Part shown: in pieces, positions 1 to 6,861 of the stretch
Position numbering within the stretch: the first letter of the stretch is position 1
Layout of the letters: each line of letters begins with the position of its first letter
Source: an uncultured Bacteroidales bacterium
GTDB taxonomy: Bacteria > Bacteroidota > Bacteroidia > Bacteroidales > F082
Length of the DNA stretch: 7,716 nucleotides
Direction: 5' to 3'
Assembly: GCA_946410535.1 (NCBI GenBank)
Contig: CAMKAR010000096.1
Coordinates: forward strand, 1-7,716
Program-made: the position numbers and the translations under genes
The notes under the pieces: generated by a model
The model's input: the letters and a program-made list of their open reading frames with translations, nothing else
Told to the model about the DNA's origin: nothing
Databases searched by the model: none

Positions 1-112
1 CCTTGGCGCCCTTACCTTTGGCGAGGACGACCGGCAGCGGGTGATAGTTATGGGCTCCGTACTTGGCTTCGAGGTCCATAGCTTGTTGCGATGATGTGAT
101 TTTCTCGATCAT
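1..112 (-). CDS. rocD: Ornithine aminotransferase, N-terminal part (cut by the left edge)
   Basis: Only the first 37 codons lie in the window, starting at the ATG at 112-110. Residues 17-29 read KYGAHNYHPLPVV, which I recognise as the conserved N-terminus of ornithine--oxo-acid transaminase (class III PLP-dependent aminotransferase). The enzyme moves the delta-amino group of ornithine to 2-oxoglutarate, giving glutamate-5-semialdehyde and glutamate, and links arginine and proline metabolism in the cytoplasm. The PLP lysine and the rest of the fold lie outside the window and cannot be checked. The gene has its own putative -7 promoter element (182-175), so it need not be cotranscribed with the TPR gene ending at 193. 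The leader between promoter and start is a degenerate heptad repeat. No Shine-Dalgarno sequence precedes the ATG. Another class III aminotransferase is possible but less likely given this motif. Confidence 0.85.
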   Translation of the reverse strand, partial: MIEKITSSQQAMDLEAKYGAHNYHPLPVVLAKGKGAK

Positions 113-120
113 AGTTGGTT

Positions 121-164
121 ATTTAAGGATTGAAGATTTAAAATTTAAAATTCAAAGATTTGGA
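121..164 (-). repeat. Degenerate heptad repeat (ATTTAAG type) in the rocD leader
   Basis: Read on the plus strand, the units are ATTTAAGG (121-128), ATTGAAG (129-135), ATTTAAA (136-142), ATTTAAA (143-149), ATTCAAAG (150-157) and a weaker ATTTGGA (158-164). The array starts 8 bp upstream of the rocD start codon and lies inside the predicted 5' leader. It resembles the array at 2281-2317, including an ATTCAAAG unit present in both. The period and similarity are read directly; no function is known to me. Confidence 0.75.
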
Positions 165-174
165 AATTGAACTG

Positions 175-182
175 CAAATTTA
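175..182 (-). promoter_or_regulatory. Putative Bacteroidota -7 promoter element for rocD
   Basis: On the minus strand this reads TAAATTTG, a full match to TAnnTTTG, the -7 element of the Bacteroidota primary sigma factor. It would start transcription near 168 and give a leader of about 56 nt before the rocD ATG at 112. I see no good -33 TTTG box at the usual spacing, so the call rests on the -7 match, its position and the lack of other candidates. It lies just downstream of the TPR gene stop codon. Confidence 0.5.
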
Positions 183-192
183 GGGTTTTATT

Positions 193-1632
193 TCAATCAT
201 TCCGAATTTTCGCTCGATTTTTCCGAACAATTTTGTAGGCGGCGAGCAAAGTTAGAGCAAAAAGGACGATGGCCAGCAGGCCGAAGAAGGCAAGCCGGTA
301 TTGGTTGCGTTGGGATTGGAGCTGGCCGAGTTGCTTATTTTGGGAATCGGAATGTTCGAGAAGGTCGGAAGCCATGTTCTCCAAATCGAAGTTCTGCTCA
401 TAGAGGTCGGCGATTTCGCGAGACAGTGCGGCTTGACGTTCCTCAAAGTCATCGAGGGCGGCATTCATCTCATCGAATCGCCCCAGCCGAGCATAATCGG
501 CAACCAACGACTTCGTCAGAGAAGGCCGCATGTGGGTAATGCCTGACGCTTTTTCCATCTCGGAATAGCGTTGGTAATAGCCCATAGAATTGGCGGCCTG
601 GCCCAATTGGGAGTAAACCTTCACCAGCCCGACACAAGCCTCCATCTGTCCCGAATAATAGCCATTGCTCTCCGCCAAGGCCAAGGCTTCCTTATAGGTC
701 GCAATGGCTTCTTCCCATTCCCCACGCTTGGCCATGATGTTGCCCAGTTCCACATAGGCCGTAGATTTCTCCTTGCTGAGAAACACCTCGTTTTCCATAT
801 ATGGCCTTGGCTTCCCTCCGCAAGCTATGGCCTTTTGAAGATAATAGATGGCTGAATCATAGTCGATGATACTGTTTTCATATATCGTTCCCAAATTCTT
901 ATAGGCCAAAAAGGCATAATAGTTATCTCCATGCTCCTCAAATCTTGGATAAACCTTCCAATAAATCTTTCTTGCCTCTTCCACCAAGTCCCTTTCCATA
1001 TAAACCACGGCGATGTTGGATTCCATTCGGCACGCCCTATGGTCGTCGCCAACGGATTCGAACAACTTTTTCGCTTCCCGGTTATATTTCAACGATTGGT
1101 CCAAGTCGTTGCGCTTATACCAAATCGTTCCCATATTTGAAAGCACATAGGCGAGAGCCGAGGTGTCGTTCAGGCGCTTGGCCAGAACCTCGGCCTTTTC
1201 GTAGACCTGATAAGCCGTATCGATGCTTCCCAAAGCGAATTCGTAGGTGGCCAAGTTCCACAGCGCTTCAAAGGCGTTTTTTGTGTCGCCGAGTTCGGAA
1301 AACCGCGTGTATGATTGTTGCAAATAATACTTGGCCAGATCCAGGTCGCCATGATAGGCATATTGGATACCAAGCACATAGTTGGCTTTCGCCTCCAAAT
1401 CGGCAAGACCTTGATTGTGCGCTTCTTGGATGGCTTGTTCGCCCCAATCCAAGCAGTCGTCGTAAGAAACATCGTAAAACTCCCAAGTCAGCTCAATCAT
1501 GGTCAGCACTTTGTCGCGACCCTCTTGGTTGGGCAAAACGGCCTCAAGGCTATCCACGACCCGAGTGTCGAGCTGCGCCATAGCCACAAAAGGCAACACA
1601 AAGAAAACCAATATGTTGAGCAATCGTTTCAT
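193..1632 (-). CDS. Exported TPR protein with C-terminal coiled coil and membrane anchor, no output domain
   Basis: The product has 479 residues. Residues 1-19 look like a signal peptide (KR, then a hydrophobic run ending AMA before Q20), although the N-terminus could stay anchored. Residues of about 25-390 are helical TPR-like repeats, with pieces such as YVLGIQYAYHGDLDLAKYYL, NMGTIWYKRNDLDQSLKYN and ELGNIMAKRGEWEEAIATYK. About 395-445 is a charged, Gln/Glu/Leu-rich probable coiled coil. Residues 447-467 are a transmembrane helix, followed by a basic tail ending KNRAKIRND. This matches the sensor half of Bacteroidota TPR-coiled-coil-TM regulators, which usually continue into a histidine kinase or LuxR-type HTH domain; here the stop follows at once. 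Function is unknown; a periplasmic scaffold or sensor is plausible. I chose the ATG at 1632 because it begins the signal peptide and shares one base with the upstream hydrolase stop (TGATG). The same frame stays open upstream to 1824, but only inside the hydrolase gene. Confidence 0.85.
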   Translation of the reverse strand: MKRLLNILVFFVLPFVAMAQLDTRVVDSLEAVLPNQEGRDKVLTMIELTWEFYDVSYDDCLDWGEQAIQEAHNQGLADLEAKANYVLGIQYAYHGDLDLAKYYLQQSYTRFSELGDTKNAFEALWNLATYEFALGSIDTAYQVYEKAEVLAKRLNDTSALAYVLSNMGTIWYKRNDLDQSLKYNREAKKLFESVGDDHRACRMESNIAVVYMERDLVEEARKIYWKVYPRFEEHGDNYYAFLAYKNLGTIYENSIIDYDSAIYYLQKAIACGGKPRPYMENEVFLSKEKSTAYVELGNIMAKRGEWEEAIATYKEALALAESNGYYSGQMEACVGLVKVYSQLGQAANSMGYYQRYSEMEKASGITHMRPSLTKSLVADYARLGRFDEMNAALDDFEERQAALSREIADLYEQNFDLENMASDLLEHSDSQNKQLGQLQSQRNQYRLAFFGLLAIVLFALTLLAAYKIVRKNRAKIRND

Positions 1633-2273
1633 CAAAGGAACATATTGTATCGCTGTTCGTCGAAGATGGTGGTCGATTCGCCGTGGCCGGAGAAGACCTC
1701 GGTGTCGTCGGGCAGGCGGAACAGGCGTTCCCTGATGCTTGTGCGGAGCGTTTCGTAGTTGCCTCCGGCGAAGTCGGTGCGCCCGATGCTGCGGCAGAAG
1801 AGTGCATCGCCGGTGAAGACCCAACCCTCCATTTGGGCATAAAGGCTGATGCTGCCTTCGGCGTGGCCAGGCGTGCTGATGACCTCAAGCGTGCTGTTGC
1901 CCACCTTGATGACCTCGCCATCGCTCAGCCAGCGGTCGGGCAGCTCGCATTCGCCATGGAAAGGAATACCGAACAACAGCGACTGCTGTTTCGAGCGTTG
2001 GAAGTCGGCTTTCACGTTGGGATGCGCCGCCACCGGGATGCCATATTTCTGCTTGACGGCAGGATTGCCGATGATATGGTCGAGATGGCCGTGCGTATTG
2101 ATGGCCAAAATAGGTTTTAGACGATGGCTGTCGATGAAGCCGAAGAGTTGGTTTTCGGCACCGACTGTATCACAACCTGGGTCGATGATGACGCATTCTT
2201 GAGTGTCGTTGTCGTAAACGACGTAGGTGTTTTCCGCAAAAGGATTGAAGACTAAGGATTCGAGTTTAAGCAT
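1632..2273 (-). CDS. MBL-fold zinc hydrolase, glyoxalase II-like
   Basis: This is a 213-residue cytoplasmic protein without a signal peptide. It carries the full metal-site set of the metallo-beta-lactamase fold: THGHLDH at residues 60-66 (His61, His63, Asp65, His66), His137 in STPGHAEGS, Asp156 in FTGDALF, and His197 in SGHGE. Length and motifs fit the short hydroxyacylglutathione-hydrolase-like group (GloB/YcbL relatives), which hydrolyse thioesters such as S-lactoylglutathione. The longer C-terminal glutathione-binding domain of true glyoxalase II is absent, so the natural substrate is uncertain. The intact ligands suggest an active enzyme. It is first in a two-gene unit: its TGA stop (1634-1632) overlaps the ATG of the TPR gene by one base, implying translational coupling. 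A putative promoter lies at 2374-2367, and a heptad repeat fills the leader next to the start codon. Confidence 0.92.
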   Translation of the reverse strand: MLKLESLVFNPFAENTYVVYDNDTQECVIIDPGCDTVGAENQLFGFIDSHRLKPILAINTHGHLDHIIGNPAVKQKYGIPVAAHPNVKADFQRSKQQSLLFGIPFHGECELPDRWLSDGEVIKVGNSTLEVISTPGHAEGSISLYAQMEGWVFTGDALFCRSIGRTDFAGGNYETLRTSIRERLFRLPDDTEVFSGHGESTTIFDEQRYNMFL

Positions 2274-2280
2274 ATAGGGG

Positions 2281-2317
2281 ATTTAAGATTTAAGATTCAA
2301 AGAATTAAAGATTTAAG
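2281..2317 (-). repeat. Degenerate heptad repeat (ATTTAAG type) in the MBL hydrolase leader
   Basis: Read on the plus strand, the units are ATTTAAG (2281-2287), ATTTAAG (2288-2294), ATTCAAAG (2295-2302), AATTAAAG (2303-2310) and ATTTAAG (2311-2317). The array ends 7 bp before the start codon of the hydrolase gene and lies at the downstream end of a predicted leader of roughly 85-90 nt. It belongs to the same repeat type as the array at 121-164, in the same orientation relative to its gene. Confidence 0.8.
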
Positions 2318-2366
2318 ACGGCCTTAATAACAGGCTCCAGGACCATGCAACACATGATTTTCGGGG

Positions 2367-2374
2367 CAAAGATA
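2367..2374 (-). promoter_or_regulatory. Putative -7 promoter element for the MBL-TPR unit
   Basis: The minus strand reads TATCTTTG, matching TAnnTTTG, and is followed by CCCC. Transcription would start near 2360, giving a leader of about 87 nt that ends in the heptad repeat. No convincing -33 box is visible. The same octamer occurs on the plus strand at 2408-2415, so the region holds two divergent -7 elements. Confidence 0.5.
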
Positions 2375-2407
2375 AGGTATTTTCCACAATAATATAAAGA
2401 ATTTGCC

Positions 2408-2415
2408 TATCTTTG
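2408..2415 (+). promoter_or_regulatory. Putative -7 promoter element for the TolB/Omp85-like gene
   Basis: The sequence TATCTTTG matches the TAnnTTTG consensus. It lies 19 bp upstream of the ATG at 2435, so transcription starting about 7 bp downstream would give a leader of only about a dozen nucleotides. No good -33 TTTG box sits at standard spacing; a TTTC at 2381-2384 is a weak candidate. Confidence 0.5.
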
Positions 2416-2434
2416 TCCGCTATTTCAAGTTGAA

Positions 2435-5400
2435 ATGAAGTCGAAAACAAAATATGCCTTTCTGCTTGCCTTGCTCCTCGCAATGGCGCCGATGGTCTAT
2501 GCCCAGTTCTACAACGGCATGAACATGCCTTTCGGGAAGAACCGCGTGCAGTGGGGCGACTTCCATTGGTCGTACTACATGAACGACAACTTCGACGTGT
2601 ATTTCTACCAAGGCGGTGACGACCTGGCCAAATATGCCCAAGCCTATGCCAAAGACCAGATTCCGCGCCTTGAGACACGCCTCAACAGCCGCTTCGGGAA
2701 GAAAATCCAGTTTATCGTGTTCAACAGCAAGGCCGACTTCAAGCAGAGCAACATCGACCTTGAGGAAGAGGAAAACGGCAACACGGGCGGCATCACCAAG
2801 ATTATCGGGTCGAAAGTCATCCTCTATTTCGACGGCGACTTCACCCACTTTGAAGCCCAAATCCGCGAAGGCATTGCGCGACTGCTCTTCAACCAAGTGA
2901 TGAACGGCATCAGCATCGGGTCGCAAATCCGCAGTTCGTATCGCTACAACATCCCACAGTGGTTCCAGGACGGCCTCGTTGCCTACATCGCCGGCAACTG
3001 GGATTGCCAAAAGGAAGCACAACTGCAGCGCGGAATAACATCGGGCAACTACAAAAAAATCAACCATTTGCGCGATGATGACGCACGGATCGCCGGTTAT
3101 TCGTTTTGGAACTTCATCGACGAGAAATACGGCAGCAAGTCGTTCAACGACATCCTGACCTTGGCCGAAAACACACAAAACGTCAGGAAGGCCCTTCGCT
3201 ACGTCACCGGCAAGGAATACAACGACTTGGTTGAAGAATGGTACGATTTCTACAAGGCTCGGTATGAAACCGTCTTAGTCAACCTGCCCACCGACGTGAT
3301 GAAGCTGAGATACAGGAAATACCGCACCTTCACGCAGCCCACCATCAGCCCCAACGGAAAGATGATCGCCTACGTCAGCAACGACGAGGGCAAGATACGG
3401 CTTTGGCTCGAAGACCTGCAAAGCGGCAAACGGCAGCAACTCTTCAGCGCGGGCTACCGCTCGGATGAAAACGTCGACACCTCGTTTCCGCTCCTGGCGT
3501 GGCACCCCAACGGAGAGATCCTCTCCTTCATTCTCGAAGAAAAGGGCAAAATCCAGCTCTACAACCTAGACATCAACTCGGGCAAGAAAGCAAGCACATA
3601 TCTTTTTGATTTCCAAAAGGTAAGTTCATTCTCTTACGCCCATAAGAGCCGCAAGATCGTGCTGGCCGCCACCCGCATGGGCAAGCCCGACATCTACGTC
3701 TACAACCTGTTTTCGAACACATTGGAGCAAATCACCAACGACTACTGCACCGACCTCAACCCCGTGTTCAGCTTCGACGACCGGCAAATCGTGTTCAGCT
3801 CGAACCGCGACAACGACACCTTGAAGACAGACGAGAAAATCGGATTCCAGAACAAGCAATTCGACTTGTACGCTTTCAACTATATTAATAAAGGTGAGGT
3901 TTTGCAAAACCTGACTCAACAACGCTACTCGAACAACATCCTGCCAGAGCCGCTGAAAGACGGCAGCCTGCTCTACCTGAACGACACGAGCGGCTACTTC
4001 AACCTCTACCAAATCCGATTCGACAGTGCCATCAGCCACATCGACACCATCGTGCATTACCACTATTTCGGCAAGAAAGAGCAACTTACGGACTATTCCG
4101 CCAATATCATCGACTACAGCTACCAGCCCCGCGACCACAAAGCCGCGATGCTGATGGCCGACCAAAAGGGCGAGAAATTCTTCATGTCGCCCATCCTTCG
4201 CGGCCACGAAGAGCACCTCTGCCAATTGAGCCCATACGCGCAAAAACGCCTGATCGCCGAACTCGTCGAGAAGAAAAAAGACACGATGGCCGCCCCCGTC
4301 TCGAAGCACCGTTTTTCGAGCAGTTACCGCTATTCGCGACGCAAACGGCAAGCCAACGGACCGTTGGGGACCGACACGGCATTGTTAGCGCAACGCGAGG
4401 CCACGGGGCCAAAGAAACCCCAAAAGAGAGACACCATCCAGCGGCCCAACAACTACTATGTGGAACTCTTCGCCGACCAGCTAATGAGCCAGATTGACTT
4501 CACCAACATGAACTACAGCTACCAGCCGTTCACGGGAGGCATTGCGCCCATCTACCTCAACTCGGGCTTCAACATCTTCTTTGGCACCAAGATGAACGAC
4601 CTGATGGAAGACTACAAGATAGAACTCGGTGTGAAGCTTAACACCAGCCTCACCAACAACGAATACATGCTGCGTTTCAGCGACTACAGCAAGCGCCTCG
4701 ACAAAAGCATCACGCTGCACCGTTATGTGACCGACGACTATTCGAGCTACTACTTCCGCACCTTCACCAACGAGGCATTCTATACGCTGAGCTATCCCTT
4801 CAGCGAGATACTAAGTTTGCGAGGCACAGCCATCTACCGCCTCGACCATAAGGTCAACTTAGCCATCGACGACTACAGCCTGGCCGACAAGGACCGCTAC
4901 GAGAACTGGGGCGGAGTGAGGGCAGAGCTCGTTTACGACAACTCGAAAAAAATCGGGACCAACCTTCGCGTCGGGGCACGAGGCAAGGTGTTTGCAGAAT
5001 ACTACCAACGCATTGCCTTGAACACCAACAACATGGTGGTCGTAGGCTTCGACTACCGCCACTACACCCGCATCAGCCGCAACTTCATCTGGGCCAACCG
5101 CATCGCGGGCAGCAGCTCGTTTGGGCAACAAAAGCTCATCTACTACATGGGCGGTGTCGACAACTGGATTCTGGCCCGATTCGACCAAGGCGCCCCAGTC
5201 GACTACACACAAAACTTTGCCTATCAGACCCTTGCCACCAACATGCGCGGCTTCAGCCAAAACATCCGCAACGGCAACAACTTCGTCGTCCTGAACAGCG
5301 AGCTGCGCTTCCCCGTGTTCAGCTATTTCATGAATCGGCCCATCAACCTGAAATTCATCCGCGACTTCCAGATTGTGGCCTTCGGCGACATCGGCACCGC

Positions 5401-5638
5401 CTGGACCGGCTGGAACCCTTACGACCCAAGCAACTCGCTCTACAACACCCACATCAGCGACGGCAACTTGGACATCACCGTGACGGAGATGAAAGAACCC
5501 TTGGTGGGCGGCATCGGTTTCGGGCTGCGCACCAGCATCTTAGGCTATTTCATCAGAGGGGATGTGGCTTGGGGGATACAAGACGGACAAATCGCCAAGA
5601 AACCGCGATTCTACCTGTCGTTCAACCTTGATTTCTGA
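2435..5638 (+). CDS. Outer-membrane fusion: degenerate peptidase-MA-like domain, TolB-type propeller, Omp85/D15-like barrel
   Basis: The product has 1067 residues. Residues 1-23 are a clear signal peptide ending VYA, cleaved before QFYN. About 40-280 resemble a gluzincin (peptidase MA-like) domain. At the expected HExxH site it reads REGIA (144-148), keeping only the glutamate, and the later WFxEG motif is WFQDG (176-180), so catalysis is unlikely. About 295-590 contain roughly six PD40/TolB-type propeller blades, e.g. ISPNGKMIAYVSND from 304. A charged linker (about 590-675) carries a basic stretch YSRRKRQ. About 675-1067 look like an Omp85/D15 surface-antigen barrel, with SELRFPVF at 955-962, AFGDIGTAW at 982-990 and a terminal Phe suited to BAM recognition. 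Bacteroidota carry such proteins annotated as TolB-like or biopolymer transporter Tol; their role is not established to my knowledge. I infer outer-membrane location with the propeller in the periplasm. The gene is monocistronic here and converges on the LolC/E-like gene. Confidence 0.85.
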   Translation: MKSKTKYAFLLALLLAMAPMVYAQFYNGMNMPFGKNRVQWGDFHWSYYMNDNFDVYFYQGGDDLAKYAQAYAKDQIPRLETRLNSRFGKKIQFIVFNSKADFKQSNIDLEEEENGNTGGITKIIGSKVILYFDGDFTHFEAQIREGIARLLFNQVMNGISIGSQIRSSYRYNIPQWFQDGLVAYIAGNWDCQKEAQLQRGITSGNYKKINHLRDDDARIAGYSFWNFIDEKYGSKSFNDILTLAENTQNVRKALRYVTGKEYNDLVEEWYDFYKARYETVLVNLPTDVMKLRYRKYRTFTQPTISPNGKMIAYVSNDEGKIRLWLEDLQSGKRQQLFSAGYRSDENVDTSFPLLAWHPNGEILSFILEEKGKIQLYNLDINSGKKASTYLFDFQKVSSFSYAHKSRKIVLAATRMGKPDIYVYNLFSNTLEQITNDYCTDLNPVFSFDDRQIVFSSNRDNDTLKTDEKIGFQNKQFDLYAFNYINKGEVLQNLTQQRYSNNILPEPLKDGSLLYLNDTSGYFNLYQIRFDSAISHIDTIVHYHYFGKKEQLTDYSANIIDYSYQPRDHKAAMLMADQKGEKFFMSPILRGHEEHLCQLSPYAQKRLIAELVEKKKDTMAAPVSKHRFSSSYRYSRRKRQANGPLGTDTALLAQREATGPKKPQKRDTIQRPNNYYVELFADQLMSQIDFTNMNYSYQPFTGGIAPIYLNSGFNIFFGTKMNDLMEDYKIELGVKLNTSLTNNEYMLRFSDYSKRLDKSITLHRYVTDDYSSYYFRTFTNEAFYTLSYPFSEILSLRGTAIYRLDHKVNLAIDDYSLADKDRYENWGGVRAELVYDNSKKIGTNLRVGARGKVFAEYYQRIALNTNNMVVVGFDYRHYTRISRNFIWANRIAGSSSFGQQKLIYYMGGVDNWILARFDQGAPVDYTQNFAYQTLATNMRGFSQNIRNGNNFVVLNSELRFPVFSYFMNRPINLKFIRDFQIVAFGDIGTAWTGWNPYDPSNSLYNTHISDGNLDITVTEMKEPLVGGIGFGLRTSILGYFIRGDVAWGIQDGQIAKKPRFYLSFNLDF
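5611..5638. other. Convergent 3' overlap of two coding regions, no terminator seen
   Basis: The last nine codons and stop of the plus-strand outer-membrane gene (stop TGA at 5636-5638) are antisense to the last codons and stop of the minus-strand permease gene (TAG at 5613-5611). No spacer exists and I see no GC-rich hairpin with a T run on either side. Transcripts from both promoters must therefore run into the opposing gene or end by Rho. Confidence 0.9.
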
Positions 5639-6861
5639 TTTGCCGATTTGCGCATCGCGTGGCGCACCGTAAGGAAAGCCGAGGTGCAACCCACCACCAA
5701 AATCGTGGAGAAAATCAGCAAGACATCTTTCATTTTCAACAGGACGGGATAGGCTTCCACGACATAATTGCCGCCTCCCATGCCAAACTTCACGAAACCG
5801 AACTTCTGTTGCAGCAGCACCACGATGATGCCCAACAGCAACCCGATGATGCCACCCGCCACGGAAATCAGCAGGCCTTCGTTCATGAAGATTTTGTGAA
5901 TCAATCGGTTGTCGGCGCCCATCGCCTTCAGGATTTCGGTGTCCTTGCGCTTGTCGATCATCAGCATGGAGAGCGAACCCACCACGTTGAACGTGGCCAA
6001 AATCAGGATGAAAGTGAGGATGACATAGACCGCCCATTTTTCGGAACGCATGATGCGGTAAAGCGTTTCCTGCTGCTCCTGCTGGTTTTTCACGGTGAAG
6101 TCCTCCCCTATCAAGTTCGTCACCGACTTTTTCACCTTATTAATATCCGCGTTTGGCGTGAGAAACAACTCCACATTGTTCGCTTTGCTCTCATATTCAA
6201 GCAGTTCCGAGAGCCAGCCGAAAGGCACGAGCACCAATTTCTCATCCTGTTCCTGCTCGGTGGAGAACACGCTGCGCACGGTCAAGATGTCGGAATTGAA
6301 GCTGTTTTCGAGGCTCATCAGCGAAGCGTTGCCGCGTTTGGGCACGTAGACGCGCACCATCGCGTAGGGGTTGTAGGCATTGATGCCGAGATACCACGCC
6401 ACGCCAGCCCCCGGCACGGCGAAGCTACGCTCTTCGTCATCGGCAAGTTGGAGACCGCCACCGCCAAAAATGATTTCATTGAATCTCCCAATGTCTTGAT
6501 ATTCAAGGCCGACACCCTTCACCTGCCCGATATGTTGCTTGTCGTTGGCACGAAAAAGCGCGTCTTCGGTAATCGTCGGAATCACATATTCAACGCCTTG
6601 GATACCTTGCATTTGTCCCAAAGGGAAAGCCGTCAGGTCGATGGTTTTGCCTTTTGCGGGCGCGATTTGCAGGTCGGGCGTGAGGCGGTTGTTCATCGAC
6701 GAAATCACCTTCTCCAAGCCATTGAAAGCCGAGAGCACCACGATGAGCGCAAACGAGCCCACACTAATACCCAAAATGGAAATCCAAGTGATGATATTAA
6801 TGAGATTGTGACTCTTTTTGGCCAGCAGGTAACGGTTTGCTATGAAGAGCGGAAGTCTCAA
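5611..6861 (-). CDS. LolC/LolE-type lipoprotein-release ABC permease (FtsX/MacB-like)
   Basis: The 416-residue product has the standard layout of LolC/LolE permeases. A short cytoplasmic N-terminus (LPLFIANRYLLAKKSHNLIN) leads into TM1 (about 20-45, ending LSAFNGLE). A periplasmic domain of about 225 residues follows, then TM2 (276-300), TM3 (328-350) and TM4 (378-399) and a basic tail. The cytoplasmic loop DKRKDTEILKAMGA (303-316) is typical of the FtsX-like domain that contacts the ATPase. With a LolD-type ATPase such proteins extract lipoproteins from the inner membrane for transfer to LolA; no ATPase gene lies in the window. The start is a TTG at 6861-6859: it gives the family-typical N-terminus, and no in-frame ATG would keep TM1. 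The TTG overlaps the rbfA stop codon (TTGA), so translation is probably coupled to rbfA. The 3' end overlaps the convergent outer-membrane gene by 28 bp. Confidence 0.9.
   Translation of the reverse strand: MRLPLFIANRYLLAKKSHNLINIITWISILGISVGSFALIVVLSAFNGLEKVISSMNNRLTPDLQIAPAKGKTIDLTAFPLGQMQGIQGVEYVIPTITEDALFRANDKQHIGQVKGVGLEYQDIGRFNEIIFGGGGLQLADDEERSFAVPGAGVAWYLGINAYNPYAMVRVYVPKRGNASLMSLENSFNSDILTVRSVFSTEQEQDEKLVLVPFGWLSELLEYESKANNVELFLTPNADINKVKKSVTNLIGEDFTVKNQQEQQETLYRIMRSEKWAVYVILTFILILATFNVVGSLSMLMIDKRKDTEILKAMGADNRLIHKIFMNEGLLISVAGGIIGLLLGIIVVLLQQKFGFVKFGMGGGNYVVEAYPVLLKMKDVLLIFSTILVVGCTSAFLTVRHAMRKSANQKSRLNDR

Noticed and set aside
113..192. Rho-independent terminator between the TPR gene and rocD
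   Set aside because: No GC-rich stem followed by a T run is present on the minus strand; only the -7 element and the heptad repeat are visible.
945..1583. Plus-strand open frame of 212 codons inside the TPR gene
   Set aside because: It is Arg/Pro/Ser-rich low-complexity translation opposite well-formed TPR repeats and has no promoter or leader.
1633..1824. N-terminal extension of the TPR gene to an upstream ATG at 1824
   Set aside because: The extension is an Arg/His-rich shadow of the hydrolase gene, while the ATG at 1632 starts a proper signal peptide and overlaps the hydrolase stop.
2313..2327. Small inverted repeat TTAAG-ACGGC-CTTAA as a possible terminator or operator
   Set aside because: It has only five pairs, is A/T-rich and lacks a T run. 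One arm is simply the last heptad unit, so chance is sufficient.
2420..3178. Open minus-strand frame (252 codons) antisense to the start of the outer-membrane fusion gene
   Set aside because: The opposite frame has a signal peptide and recognisable domains; this one is Val/Ala-rich without a coherent fold signature and crosses the divergent promoter region.
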